From positions 7,173,793-7,237,792 of the forward strand of contig JACTAT010000060.1 of the NCBI GenBank assembly GCA_014526335.1: DNA of 64,000 nt, given 5' to 3'. A program made the translations under genes and the position numbers. The notes below the pieces were generated by a model that was given only the letters and a program-made list of their open reading frames with translations, had not been told where the DNA came from and did not search any database. Every line of letters starts with the position of its first letter. Position 1 is the stretch's first letter. This DNA comes from Chrysaora quinquecirrha (lineage: Eukaryota > Cnidaria > Scyphozoa > Semaeostomeae > Pelagiidae). Positions 39,901-54,600 of this stretch are shown here, one piece after another.

Positions 39901-42900
39901 GTTAGCCAGTCGTACAAAAGACTCCATAAATAGCCTCTAGGGGGTAATTAAAGCATTTTCCTACCTAAATAGGACCTATTTGGGCTGAAAAATTCCCTCG
40001 AAAAATCGTCAAAAAGGCAAGTCTATAGCTTTACCAAATGGCCAAAAATCGGCCAAAATCAGGGGTTTCTAAAAACTCCTTTTTTCATCAAAAATAGTTA
40101 GCCAGTCGTACAAAAGACTCCCTAAACAGCCTCTAGGGGGTAATTAAAGTATTTTCCTACCGAAATAGGATCTATTTGGGCGAGAAAAATTCCTTCCAAA
40201 AATCGTCAAAAAGACAAGTCTATAGCCTTGCCAAATGACAAAAAATCGGGCAAAACAAGGGGTTTCTAAAAACTCCTCTTTTCATCAAAAATAGTTAGCC
40301 AGTCGTACAAAAGACTCCCTAAACAGCCTCTAGGGGGTAATTAAAGTATTTTCTTATCGAAATAGAATCTATTTGGGCGAGAAAAATTCCCTCGAAAAAT
40401 CGTCAAAAAGGCAAGTCTATAGCCTTACCAAATGGCCAAAAATCGGCCAAAATCAGGGTTTCTAAAAACTCTTATTTTCTTGAAAAAAAGTTAGCAAGTT
40501 CTACTAAAGACTCCCTAAGCAGCCTCTAGGGGGTATTTAAGGTATATTTCTACCTAAATAGGACCTATTTGGGCGAAATAAATTCCCTCGAAAAATCGCC
40601 AAAAAGGCAAGTCTATAGCCTTGCCAAATGGCCAAAAATCGGCCAAAATCAGGGGTTTCTAAAAACTCGTTTCTTCATCAAAAAAAGTTAGCCAGTCCTA
40701 CAAAAGTCTCCCTAAGCAGCTTCCTGGATGGATATTAAAGTAATTCCCTACCTAAATAGGTCCTACTTGGGCGAAAATACTTCCCTCGAAAAATTGCCAG
40801 AAATCGGCGAAAATCAGTGATTTCTAAAAACTCGTTTCTAAATCAAAAATAGTTAGCCAGTCGTACAAAAGACTCCCTAAACAGCATCTAGGGGATAATA
40901 AAAGTAATTTCCTACCTAAATAGGACCTATTTTGGCGAAAAAAATTCCCTCTAAAAATCGTCAAAAAGGCAAGTCTATAGCCTTGCCAAATGACCAAAAA
41001 TCGGCCAAAATCAGGGGATTCTAAAAATTCCTTTTTTCATCAAAAAAAGTTAGCCAGTCGCACAAAAGACTCCCTAACCAGCCTCTACGGGGTAATTAAA
41101 GTATTTTCCTACCTAAATAGGACCTATTTGGGTGAAAAAATTCCCTCGAAAAATCGCCAAGAAGGCAAGTCTATAGCCTTGCCAAATGGCCAAAAATCGG
41201 CCAAAGTCAGGGGTTTCTAAAAACTCCTTTCTTCATCAAAAATAGTTAGCCAGTCGCACAAAAGACTCCCTAACCAGCCTCTAAGGGGTAATTAAAGTAC
41301 TTTCCTACCGAAATAGGATCTATTTGGGCAAGAAAAATTCCCTCGAAAAATATTCAAAAAGACAAGTCTATAGCCTTACCAAATGGCCAAAAATCGACCA
41401 AAATCAGGGGATTCTAAAAATTCCTTTTTTCATCAAAAAAAGTTAGCAAGTCCTACAAAAGACTCCCTAAACAGCCTCTACGGGGTAATTAAAGTATTTT
41501 CCTACCTAAATAGGACCTATTTGGGTGAAAAAATTCCCTCGAAAAATCGCCAAAAAGGCAAGTCTATAGCCTTGCCAAATGGCCAAAAATCGGCCAAAAT
41601 CATTGTTTCTAAAAACTCTTTTTTTCATCAAAAAAGTTAGCAAGTCCTACAAAAGACTCCCCAAACAGCCTCTAGGGGGTATTTAAGGTATTTTTCTACC
41701 TAAGTAGGACCTATTTGGGCGAAAAAAATTCGCTCGAAAAATCGTCAAAAAGGCAACTCTATAGCCTTACCAAATGGCCAAAAATCGACCAAAATCAGGG
41801 GATTCTAAAAATTCCTTTTTTCATTAAAAAAAGTTAGCAAGTCCTACAAAAGACTCCCTAAACAGCCTCTACGGGGTAATTAAAGTATTTTCCTACCTAA
41901 ATAGGACCTATTTGGGTGAAAAAATTCCCTCGAAAAATCGCCAAAAAGGCAAGTCTATAGCCTTGCCAAATGGCCAAAAATCGGCCAAAATCAGGGGTTT
42001 CTAAAAACTCCTTTCTTCATCAAAAATAGTTAGCCAGTCGCACAAAAGACTTCCTAAACAGCCTCTAAGGGGTAATTAAAGTATTTTCCTACCGAAATAG
42101 GATCTATTTGGGCAAGAAAAATTCCCTCGAAAAAAATTCAAAAAGACAAGTCTATAAGCCTTACCAAATGGCCAAAAATCGACCAAAATCAGGGGATTCT
42201 AAAACTTCCTTTTTTCATCAAAAAAATTTAGCAAGTCCTACAAAAGACTCCCTAAACAGCCTCTACGGGGTAATTAAAGTATTTTCCTACCTAAATAGGA
42301 TCTATTTGGGCAAGAAAAATTCCCTCGAAAAATATTCAAAAAGACAAGTCTATAGCCTTACCAAATGGCCAAAAATCGACCAAAATCAGGGGATTCTAAA
42401 AATTCCTTTTTTCATCAAAAAAAGTTAGCAAGTCCTACAAAAGACTCCCTAAACAGCCTCTACGGGGTAATTAAAGTATTTTCCTACCTAAATAGGACCT
42501 ATTTGGGTGAAAAAATTCCCTCGAAAAATCGCCAAAAAGGCAAGTCTATAGCCTTGCCAAATGGCCAAAAATCGGCCAAAATCAGGGGTTTCTATAAACT
42601 CTTTTTTTCATCAAAAATAGTTAGCCAGTCGTACAAAAGACTCCCTAAACAGCCTCTAGGGGGTAATTAAAGTATTTTTCTACCTAAATAGGACCTATTT
42701 GGGCGAAAAATATTCCCTCAAAAAATCGTCAAAAAGGCAAGTCTATAGCCTTACCAATTGGCCAAAAATCGGCCAATATCAGGGTTTCTAAAAACAATTT
42801 TTTTTATCAAAAAAAGTTAGCAAGTCCTACAAAAGACTCCCTAAACAGCCTCTAGGGGGTATTTAAGGTATTTGTCTACCTAAATAGGACCTATTTGGGC

Positions 42901-45900
42901 GAAAAAAATTCCCTCGAAAAATCGCCAAGAAGGCAAGTCTATAGCCTTGCCAAATGGCCAAAAATCGGCCAAAATCAGGGGTTTCTAAAAACTCCAATTT
43001 TGATCAAAAATAGTTAGCCAATCGTACAAAAGACTCCCTAAACAGCCCCTAGGGGGTAATTAAAGTATTTTCCTACCGAAATAGGATTTATTTGGGCGAG
43101 AAAAATTCCCTCCAAAAATCGTCAAAAAGGCAAGTCTATAGCCTTACCAAATGGCCAAAAATCGGCCAAAATCATTGTTTCTAAAAACTCTTTTTTTCAT
43201 CAAAAAAAGTTAGCAAGTCCTACAAAAGACTCCCCAAACAGCCTCTAGGGGGTATTTAAGGTATTTTTCTACCTAAGTAGGACCTATTTGGGCGAAAAAA
43301 ATTCGCTCGAAAAATCGCCAAAAAGGCAACTCTATAGCCTTGCCAAATGGCAAAAATCGGCCTAAATCAGGGTTTCTAAAACTCCTTTTTCATCAAAATA
43401 GTTAGCCAGTCGTACAAAAGACTCCCTAAACAGCATCTAGGGGGTAATTAAAGTATTTTCCTACCGGAATAGGATCTATTTGGCGAGAAAAATTCCCTCC
43501 AAAAATCGTCAAAAAGGCAAGTCTATAGCCTTACCAAATGGCCAAAAATCGGCCAAAATCATTGTTTCTAAAAACTCTTTTTTTCATCAAAAAAAGTTAG
43601 CAAGTCCTACAAGAGACTCCCGAAACAGCCTTTAGGGGGTATTTAAGGTATTTGTCTACCTAAATAGGACCTATTTGGGCGAAAAAAATTCCCTCGAAAA
43701 ATCGCCAAAAAGGCAAGTCTATAGCCTTGCCAAATGGCCAAAAATCGGCCAAAATCAGGGGTTTCTAAAAACTCCTTTCTTCATCAAAAATAGTTAGCCA
43801 GTCGCACAAAAGACTCCCTAAACAGCCTCTAAGGGGTAATTAAAGTATTTTCCTACCGAAATAGGATCTATTTGGGCAAGAAAAATTCCCTCGAAAAATA
43901 TTCAAAAAGACAAGTCTATAGCCTTACCAAATGGCCAAAAATCGACCAAAATCAGGGGATTCTAAAAATTCCTTTTTTCATCAAAAAAAGTTAGCAAGTC
44001 CTACAAAAGACTCCCTAAACAGCCTCTACGGGGTAATTAAAGTATTTTCCTACCTAAATAGGACCTATTTGGGTGAAAAAATTCCCTCGAAAAATCGCCA
44101 AAAAGGCAAGTCTATAGCCTTGCCAAATGGCCAAAAATCGGCCAAAATCATTGTTTCTAAAAACTCTTTTTTTCATCAAAAAAAGTTAGCAAGTCCTACA
44201 AAAGACTCCCCAAACAGCCTCTAGGGGGTATTTAAGGTATTTTTCTACCTAAGTAGGACCTATTTGGGCGAAAAAAATTCGCTCGAAAAATCGCCAAAAA
44301 GGCAACTCTATAGCCTTGCCAAATGGCAAAAAATCGGCCTAAATCAGGGGTTTCTAAAAACTCCTTTTTTCATCAAAAATAGTTAGCCAGTCGTACAAAA
44401 GACTCCCTAAACAGCCTCTAGGGGGTAATTAAAGTATTTTCCTACCGGAATAGGATCTATTTGGCGAGAAAAATTCCCTCCAAAAATCGTCAAAAAGGCA
44501 AGTCTATAGCCTTACCAAATGGCCAAAAATCGGCCAAAATCATTGTTTCTAAAAACTCTTTTTTTCATCAAAAAAAGTTAGCAAGTCCTACTAGAGACTC
44601 CCGAAACAGCCTTTAGGGGGTATTTAAGGTATTTGTCTACCTAAATAGGACCCATTTGGGCGAAAAAAATTCCCTCGAAAAATCGCCAAAAAGGCAAGTC
44701 TATAGCCTTGCCAAATGGCCAAGAATCGGCCAAAATCAGGGGTTTCTAAAAACTCCTTTCTTCATCAAAAATAGTTAGCCAGTCGCACAAAAGACTCCCT
44801 AAACAGCCTCTAAGGGGTAATTAAAGTATTTTCCTACCGAAATAGGATCTATTTGGGCAAGAAAAATTCCTCGAAAAATATTCAAAAGACAAGTCTATAG
44901 CCTTACCAAATGGCCAAAAATCGACCAAAATCAGGGGATTCTAAAAATTCCTTTTTTCATCAAAAAAAGTTAGCAAGTCCTACAAAAGACTCCCTAAACA
45001 GCCTCTACGGGGTAATTAAAGTATTTTCCTACCTAAATAGGACCTATTTGGGTGAAAAATTCCTCAAAAATCGCCAAAAGGCAAGTCTATAGCCTTGCCA
45101 AATGGCCAAAAATCGGCCAAAATCAGGGTTTCTAAAAACTCTTTTTTTCATCAAAATAGTTAGCCAGTCGTACAAAAGACTCCCTAAACAGCCTCTAGGG
45201 GGTAATTAAAGTATTTTTCTACCTAAATAGGACCTATTTGGGCGAAAAAAATTCCCTCCAAAAATCGTCAAAAAGGCAAGTCTATAGCCTTACCAAATGG
45301 CCAAAAATCGGCCAAAATCAGGGTTTCTAAAAACAATTTTTTTTATCAAAAAAAGTTAGCAAGTCCTACAAAAGACTCCCTAAACAGCCTCTAGGGGGTA
45401 TTTAAGGTATTTGTCTACCTAAATAGGACCTATTTGGGCGAAAAAAATTCCCTCGAAAAATCGCCAAAAAGGCAAGTCTATAGCCTTGCCAAATGGCCAA
45501 AAATCGGCCAAAATCCGGGGTTTCTAAAAACGCCTCTTTTTATCAAAAATAGTTAGCCAGTCGTACAAAAGACTCCCTAAACAGCCTCTAGGGGGTAATT
45601 AAAGTATTTTTCTACCTAAATAGGACCTATTTGGGCGAAAAAAATTCCCTCAAAAAATCGTCAAAAAGGCAAGTCTATAGCCTTACCAAATGGCCAAAAA
45701 TCGGCCAAAATCATTGTTTCTAAAAACTCTTTTTTTCATCAAAAAAAGTTAGCAAGTCCTACAAGAGACTCCCGAAACAGCCTTTAGGGGGTATTTAAGG
45801 TATTTGTCTACCTAAATAGGACCTATTTGGGCGAAAAAATTCCCTCGAAAAATCGCCAAAAGGCAAGTCTATAGCCTTGCCAAATGGCCAAAATCGGCCA

Positions 45901-46079
45901 AAATCAGGGGTTTCTAAAACTCCTTTCTTCATCAAAATAGTTAGCCAGTCGCACAAAAGACTCCCTAAACAGCCTCTAAGGGTAATTAAAGTATTTTCCT
46001 ACCGAAATAGGATCTATTTGGGCAAGAAAATTCCCTCGAAAAATATTCAAAAGACAAGTCTATAGCCTTACCAAATGGC

Positions 46080-49000
46080 CAAAATCGACCAAAATCAGGG
46101 GATTCTAAAATTCCTTTTTCATCAAAAAAGTTAGCAAGTCCTACAAAAGACTCCCTAAACAGCCTCTACGGGGTAATTAAAGTATTTTCCTACCTAAATA
46201 GGACCTATTTGGGTGAAAAAATTCCCTCGAAAAATCGCCAAAAAGGCAAGTCTATAGCCTTGCCAAATGGCCAAAAATCGGCCAAAATCATTGTTTCTAA
46301 AAACTCTTTTTTTCATCAAAAAAAGTTAGCAAGTCCTACAAGAGACTCCCGAAACAGCCTTTAGGGGGTATTTAAGGTATTTGTCTACCTAAATAGGACC
46401 TATTTGGGCGGAAAAAATTCCCTCGAAAAATCGCCAAAAAGGCAAGTCTATAGCCTTGCCAAATGGCCAAAAATCGGCCAAAATCAGGGGTTTCTAAAAA
46501 CTCCTTTCTTCATCAAAAATAGTTAGCCAGTCGCACAAAAGACTCCCTAAACAGCCTCTAAGGGGTAATTAAAGTATTTTCCTACCGAAATAGGATCTAT
46601 TTGGGCAAGAAAAATTCCCTCGAAAAATATTCAAAAAGACAAGTCTATAGCCTTACCAAATGGCCAAAAATCGACCAAAATCAGGGGATTCTAAAAATTC
46701 CTTTTTTCATCAAAAAAAGTTAGCAAGTCCTACAAAAGACTCCCTAAACAGCCTCTACGGGGTAATTAAAGTATTTTCCTACCTAAATAGGACCTATTTG
46801 GGTGAAAAATTCCCTCGAAAAATCGCCAAAAAGGCAAGTCTATAGCCTTGCCAAATGGCCAAAAATCGGCCAAAATCATTGTTTCTAAAAACTCTTTTTT
46901 TCATCAAAAAAAGTTAGCAAGTCCTACAAAAGACTCCCCAAACAGCCTCTAGGGGGTATTTAAGGTATTTTTCTACCTAAGTAGGACCTATTTGGGCGAA
47001 AAAAATTCGCTCGAAAAATCGCCAAAAAGGCAACTCTATAGCCTTGCCAAATGGCAAAAAATCGGCCTAAATCAGGGGTTTCTAAAAACTCCTTTTTTCA
47101 TCAAAAATAGTTAGCCAGTCGTACAAAAGACTCCCTAAACAGCCTCTAGGGGGTAATTAAAGTATTTTCCTACCGGAATAGGATCTATTTGGCGAGAAAA
47201 ATTCCTCCAAAATCGTCAAAAGGCAAGTCTATAGCCTTACCAAATGGCCAAAATCGGCCAAAATCATTGTTTCTAAAAACTCTTTTTTTCATCAAAAAAA
47301 GTTAGCAAGTCCTACTAGAGACTCCCGAAACAGCCTTTAGGGGGTATTTAAGGTATTTGTCTACCTAAATAGGACCTATTTGGGCGAAAAAAATTCCCTC
47401 GAAAAATCGCCAAAAAGGCAAGTCTATAGCCTTGCCAAATGGCCAAAATCGGCCAAAATCAGGGGTTTCTAAAAACTCCTTTCTTCATCAAAAATAGTTA
47501 GCCAGTCGCACAAAAGACTCCCTAAACAGCCTCTAAGGGGTAATTAAAGTATTTTCCTACCGAAATAGGATCTATTTGGGCAAGAAAAATTCCTCGAAAA
47601 TATTCAAAAGACAAGTCTATAGCCTTACCAAATGGCCAAAATCGACCAAAATCAGGGGATTCTAAAAATTCCTTTTTTCATCAAAAAAAGTTAGCAAGTC
47701 CTACAAAAGACTCCCTAAACAGCCTCTACGGGGTAATTAAAGTATTTTCCTACCTAAATAGGACCTATTTGGGTGAAAAATTCCTCAAAAATCGCCAAAA
47801 GGCAAGTCTATAGCCTTGCCAAATGGCCAAAAATCGGCCAAAATCAGGGTTTCTAAAACTCTTTTTTCATCAAAATAGTTAGCCAGTCGTACAAAAGACT
47901 CCTAAACAGCCTCTAGGGGTAATTAAAGTATTTTTCTACCTAAATAGGACCTATTTGGGCGAAAAAATTCCTCCAAAAATCGTCAAAAGGCAAGTCTATA
48001 GCCTTACCAAATGGCCAAAAATCGGCCAAAATCAGGGTTTCTAAAACAATTTTTTATCAAAAAAGTTAGCAAGTCCTACAAAAGACTCCCTAAACAGCCT
48101 CTAGGGGGTATTTAAGGTATTTGTCTACCTAAATAGGACCTATTTGGGCGAAAAAAATTCCCTCGAAAAATCGCCAAAAGGCAAGTCTATAGCCTTGCCA
48201 AATGGCCAAAAATCGGCCAAAATCCGGGGTTTCTAAAAACGCCTCTTTTTATCAAAAATAGTTAGCCAGTCGTACAAAAGACTCCCTAAACAGCCTCTAG
48301 GGGGTAATTAAAGTATTTTTCTACCTAAATAGGACCTATTTGGGCGAAAAAAATTCCCTCAAAAAATCGTCAAAAAGGCAAGTCTATTGCCTTACCAAAT
48401 GGCCAAAAATCGGCCAAAATCCGGGGTTTCTAAAAACGCCTCTTTTTATCAAAAAAAGTTAGCAAGTCCTACAAAAGACTCCCTAAACAGCCTCAAGGGG
48501 GTAATTAAAGCATTTTCCTACCTTAATAGGACCTATTTGGGCGAAAAAAATTCCCTCGAAAAATCACCAAAAAGGCAAGTCTATAGCCTTGCCAAATGTC
48601 CAAAAATCGGCCAAAATCTTGGGTTTCTAAAAACTCCTTTTTTCATCAAAAATAGTTAGCCAGTTCTGCAAAAGACTCCCGGAACAGCCACTAGGGGGTA
48701 ATTAAAGTATTTTCCTACCTAAATAGGACCCATTTTGGCGAAAAAAATTCCCTCGAAAAATCGTCAAAAAGGCAAGTCTATAGACTTGCCAAATGACCAA
48801 AAATCGGCCAGAATGAGGGATTCTAAAAACTCAATTTTCATCAAAAATAGATAGCCATTCCTACAAAAGACTCCCTGAAAAGCCTCTAGAGGGTAATTAA
48901 AGCATTTTACGACCTAAATAGGACCTATTTGGGCGAAAAAATTTGCTCGAAAAATCGCCAAAAGGCAAGTCTATAGCCTTGCCAAATGGCCAAAAATCGG

Positions 49001-52000
49001 CCAAAATCCGGGGTTTCTAAAACGCCTCTTTTATCAAAAAAGTTAGCAAGTCCTACAAAAGACTCCTAAACAGCCTCAAGGGGTAATTAAAGTATTTTCC
49101 TACCTTAATAGGACCTATTTGGGCGAAAAAATTCCCTCGAAAAATCACCAAAAGGCAAGTCTATAGCCTTGCCAAATGTCCAAAAATCGGCCAAAATCAG
49201 GGTTTCTAAAACTCCTTTTTCATCAAAATAGTTAGCCAGTTCTGCAAAAGACTCCCGGAACAGCCGCTAGGGGTAATTAAAGTATTTTCCTACCTAAATA
49301 GGACCCATTTTGGCGAAAAAATTCCCTCGAAAAATCGTCAAAAGGCAAGTCTATAGACTTGCCAAATGACCAAAATCGGCCAGAATGAGGGATTCTAAAA
49401 CTCAATTTTCATCAAAATAGATAGCCGTTCCTACAAAAGACTCCTGAAAAGCCTCTAGAGGGTAATTAAAGCATTTTACGACCTAAATAGGACCTATTTG
49501 GGCGAAAAAATTTGCTCGAAAAATCGCCAAAAGGCAAGTCTATAGCCTTGCCAAATGGCCAAAAATCGGCCAAAATCCGGGGTTTCTAAAAACGCCTCTT
49601 TTTATCAAAAAAAGTTAGCAAGTCCTACAAAAGACTCCCTAAACAGCCTCAAGGGGGTAATTAAAGTATTTTCCTACCTTAATAGGACCTATTTGGGCGA
49701 AAAATTCCCTCGAAAATCACCAAAAGGCAAGTCTATAGCCTTGCCAAATGTCCAAAAATCGGCCAAAATCAGGGGTTTCTAAAAACTCCTTTTTTCATCA
49801 AAAATAGTTAGCCAGTTCTGCAAAAGACTCCCGGAACAGCCGCTAGGGGGTAATTAAAGTATTTTCCTACCTAAATAGGACCTATTTTGGCGAAAAAATT
49901 CCTCGAAAATCGTCAAAAGGCAAGTCTATAGACTTGCCAAATGACCAAAAATCGGCCAGAATGAGGGATTCTAACAACTCAATTTTCTTCAAAAATAGAT
50001 AGCCATTCCTACAAAAGACTCCCTGAAGAGCCTCTAGAGGGTAATTAAAGCATTTTACGACCTAAATAGGACCTATTTGGGCGAAAAAATTTGTTCGAAA
50101 AATCGCCAAAAGGCAAGTCTATAGCCTTGCCAAATGGCCAAAATTGGCCAAAATCAGGGGTTTCTAAAACGCCTTTTTCATCAAAAAAAGTTAGCAAGCC
50201 CTACAAAAGACTCCTTAAACAGCCACTAGGGGGTAATTAAAGTATTTTCCTACCTAAATAGGACCTATTTGGGCGAAAAAAATTCCCTCGAAAATCACCA
50301 AAGAGGCAAGTCTATAGCCTTGCCAAATGGCCAAAAATCGGCCAAAATCAGGGGATTCTAAAAATTCCTTTTTTCATCAAAAAAAGTTAGCAAGTCCTAC
50401 AAAAGACTCCCTAAACAGCCTCTACGGGGTAATTAAAGTATTTTCCTACCTAAATAGGACCTATTTGGGTGAAAAATTCCCTCGAAAATCGCCAAAAGGC
50501 AAGTCTATAGCCTTGCCAAATGGCCAAAAATCGGCCAAAATCATTGTTTCTAAAAACTCTTTTTTTCATCAAAAAAAGTTAGCAAGTCCTACAAGAGACT
50601 CCCGAAACAGCCTTTAGGGGGTATTTAAGGTATTTGTCTACCTAAATAGGACCTATTTGGGCGGAAAAAATTCCCTCGAAAAATCGCCAAAAAGGCAAGT
50701 CTATAGCCTTGCCAAATGGCCAAAAATCGGCCAAAATCAGGGGTTTCTAAAAACTCCTTTCTTCATCAAAAATAGTTAGCCAGTCGCACAAAAGACTCCT
50801 AAACAGCCTCTAAGGGTAATTAAAGTATTTTCCTACCGAAATAGGATCTATTTGGGCAAGAAAAATTCCCTCGAAAAATATTCAAAAAGACAAGTCTATA
50901 GCCTTACCAAATGGCCAAAAATCGACCAAAATCAGGGGATTCTAAAAATTCCTTTTTTCATCAAAAAAAGTTAGCAAGTCCTACAAAAGACTCCCTAAAC
51001 AGCCTCTACGGGGTAATTAAAGTATTTTCCTACCTAAATAGGACCTATTTGGGTGAAAAAATTCCCTCGAAAAATCGCCAAAAAGGCAAGTCTATAGCCT
51101 TGCCAAATGGCCAAAAATCGGCCAAAATCATTGTTTCTAAAAACTCTTTTTTCATCAAAAAGTTAGCAAGTCCTACAAAGACTCCCCAAACAGCCTCTAG
51201 GGGTATTTAAGGTATTTTTCTACCTAAGTAGGACCTATTTGGGCGAAAAAAATTCGCTCGAAAAATCGCCAAAAAGGCAACTCTATAGCCTTGCCAAATG
51301 GCAAAAAATCGGCCTAAATCAGGGGTTTCTAAAAACTCCTTTTTTCATCAAAAATAGTTAGCCAGTCGTACAAAAGACTCCCTAAACAGCCTCTAGGGGG
51401 TAATTAAAGTATTTTCCTACCGGAATAGGATCTATTTGGCGAGAAAAATTCCTCCAAAATCGTCAAAAGGCAAGTCTATAGCCTTACCAAATGGCCAAAA
51501 ATCGGCCAAAATCATTGTTTCTAAAACTCTTTTTCATCAAAAAAGTTAGCAAGTCCTACTAGAGACTCCCGAAACAGCCTTTAGGGGTATTTAAGGTATT
51601 TGTCTACCTAAATAGGACCTATTTGGGCGAAAAAATTCCCTCGAAAAATCGCCAAAAAGGCAAGTCTATAGCCTTGCCAAATGGCCAAAAATCGGCCAAA
51701 ATCAGGGGTTTCTAAAACTCCTTTCTTCATCAAAATAGTTAGCCAGTCGCACAAAAGACTCCCTAAACAGCCTCTAAGGGTAATTAAAGTATTTTCCTAC
51801 CGAAATAGGATCTATTTGGGCAAGAAAAATTCCCTCGAAAAATATTCAAAAAGACAAGTCTATAGCCTTACCAAATGGCCAAAAATCGACCAAAATCAGG
51901 GGATTCTAAAAATTCCTTTTTTCATCAAAAAAAGTTAGCAAGTCCTACAAAAGACTCCCTAAACAGCCTCTACGGGGTAATTAAAGTATTTTCCTACCTA

Positions 52001-54600
52001 AATAGGACCTATTTGGGTGAAAAAATTCCCTCCAAAAATCGCCAAAAAGGCAAGTCTATAGCCTTGCCAAATGGCCAAAAATCGGCCAAAATCAGGGGTT
52101 TCTAAAAACTCTTTTTTTCATCAAAATAGTTAGCCAGTCGTACAAAAGACTCCCTAAACAGCCTCTAGGGGGTAATTAAAGTATTTTTCTACCTAAATAG
52201 GACCTATTTGGGCGAAAAAAATTCCCTCCAAAAATCGTCAAAAAGGCAAGTCTATAGCCTTACCAAATGGCCAAAAATCGGCCAAAATCAGGGTTTCTAA
52301 AAACAATTTTTTTTATCAAAAAAAGTTAGCAAGTCCTACAAAAGACTCCCTAAACAGCCTCTAGGGGGTATTTAAGGTATTTGTCTACCTAAATAGGACC
52401 TATTTGGGCGAAAAAAATTCCCTCGAAAAATCGCCAAAAAGGCAAGTCTATAGCCTTGCCAAATGGCCAAAAATCGGCCAAAATCCGGGGTTTCTAAAAA
52501 CGCCTCTTTTTATCAAAAATAGTTAGCCAGTCGTACAAAAGACTCCCTAAACAGCCTCTAGGGGGTAATTAAAGTATTTTTCTACCTAAATAGGACCTAT
52601 TTGGGCGAAAAAAATTCCCTCAAAAAATCGTCAAAAAGGCAAGTCTATTGCCTTACCAAATGGCCAAAAATCGGCCAAAATCCGGGGTTTCTAAAACGCC
52701 TCTTTTTATCAAAAAAGTTAGCAAGTCCTACAAAAGACTCCTAAACAGCCTCAAGGGGTAATTAAAGCATTTTCCTACCTTAATAGGACCTATTTGGGCG
52801 AAAAAATTCCCTCGAAAAATCACCAAAAGGCAAGTCTATAGCCTTGCCAAATGTCCAAAAATCGGCCAAAATCTTGGGTTTCTAAAACTCCTTTTTCATC
52901 AAAATAGTTAGCCAGTTCTGCAAAAGACTCCCGGAACAGCCACTAGGGGGTAATTAAAGTATTTTCCTACCTAAATAGGACCCATTTTGGCGAAAAAAAT
53001 TCCCTCGAAAAATCGTCAAAAGGCAAGTCTATAGACTTGCCAAATGACCAAAATCGGCCAGAATGAGGATTCTAAAACTCAATTTTCATCAAAATAGATA
53101 GCCATTCCTACAAAAGACTCCTGAAAAGCCTCTAGAGGGTAATTAAAGCATTTTACGACCTAAATAGGACCTATTTGGGCGAAAAAATTTGCTCGAAAAA
53201 TCGCCAAAAGGCAAGTCTATAGCCTTGCCAAATGGCCAAAAATCGGCCAAAATCCGGGGTTTCTAAAACGCCTCTTTTATCAAAAAAGTTAGCAAGTCCT
53301 ACAAAAGACTCCTAAACAGCCTCAAGGGGTAATTAAAGTATTTTCCTACCTTAATAGGACCTATTTGGGCGAAAAAATTCCCTCGAAAAATCACCAAAAG
53401 GCAAGTCTATAGCCTTGCCAAATGTCCAAAATCGGCCAAAATCAGGGGTTTCTAAAAACTCCTTTTTTCATCAAAAATAGTTAGCCAGTTCTGCAAAAGA
53501 CTCCCGGAACAGCCGCTAGGGGGTAATTAAAGTATTTTCCTACCTAAATAGGACCCATTTTGGCGAAAAAAATTCCCTCGAAAAATCGTCAAAAAGGCAA
53601 GTCTATAGACTTGCCAAATGACCAAAAATCGGCCAGAATGAGGGATTCTAAAAACTCAATTTTCATCAAAAATAGATAGCCGTTCCTACAAAAGACTCCC
53701 TGAAAAGCCTCTAGAGGGTAATTAAAGCATTTTACGACCTAAATAGGACCTATTTGGGCGAAAAAAATTTGCTCGAAAAATCGCCAAAAAGGCAAGTCTA
53801 TAGCCTTGCCAAATGGCCAAAAATCGGCCAAAATCCGGGGTTTCTAAAAACGCCTCTTTTTATCAAAAAAAGTTAGCAAGTCCTACAAAAGACTCCCTAA
53901 ACAGCCTCAAGGGGGTAATTAAAGTATTTTCCTACCTTAATAGGACCTATTTGGGCGAAAAAAATTCCCTCGAAAAATCACCAAAAAGGCAAGTCTATAG
54001 CCTTGCCAAATGTCCAAAAATCGGCCAAAATCAGGGGTTTCTAAAAACTCCTTTTTTCATCAAAAATAGTTAGCCAGTTCTGCAAAAGACTCCCGGAACA
54101 GCCGCTAGGGGGTAATTAAAGTATTTTCCTACCTAAATAGGACCTATTTTGGCGAAAAAAATTCCCTCGAAAAATCGTCAAAAAGGCAAGTCTATAGACT
54201 TGCCAAATGACCAAAAATCGGCCAGAATGAGGGATTCTAACAACTCAATTTTCTTCAAAAATAGATAGCCATTCCTACAAAAGACTCCCTGAAGAGCCTC
54301 TAGAGGGTAATTAAAGCATTTTACGACCTAAATAGGACCTATTTGGGCGAAAAAAATTTGTTCGAAAAATCGCCAAAAAGGCAAGTCTATAGCCTTGCCA
54401 AATGGCCAAAAATTGGCCAAAATCCGGGGTTTCTAAAAACGCCTTTTTTCATCAAAAAAAGTTAGCAAGCCCTACAAAAGACTCCTTAAACAGCCACTAG
54501 GGGGTAATTAAAGTATTTTCCTACCTAAATAGGACCTATTTGGGCGAAAAAAATTCCCTCGAAAATCACCAAAGAGGCAAGTCTATAGCCTTGCCAAATG
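46080..54600. repeat. Higher-order repeat: tandem block of about 4.26 kb x 2 (about 22-mer)
   Basis: Landmarks in 46080-50335 recur 4251-4258 bp later in 50335-54600: the unit at 46660 recurs at 50911, the one at 49555 at 53813, and the rare AAATCACCAAAGAGGC at about 50294 at about 54562. The length is a little under 22 x 196.5 because both copies contain shortened homopolymers. Confidence 0.75.
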
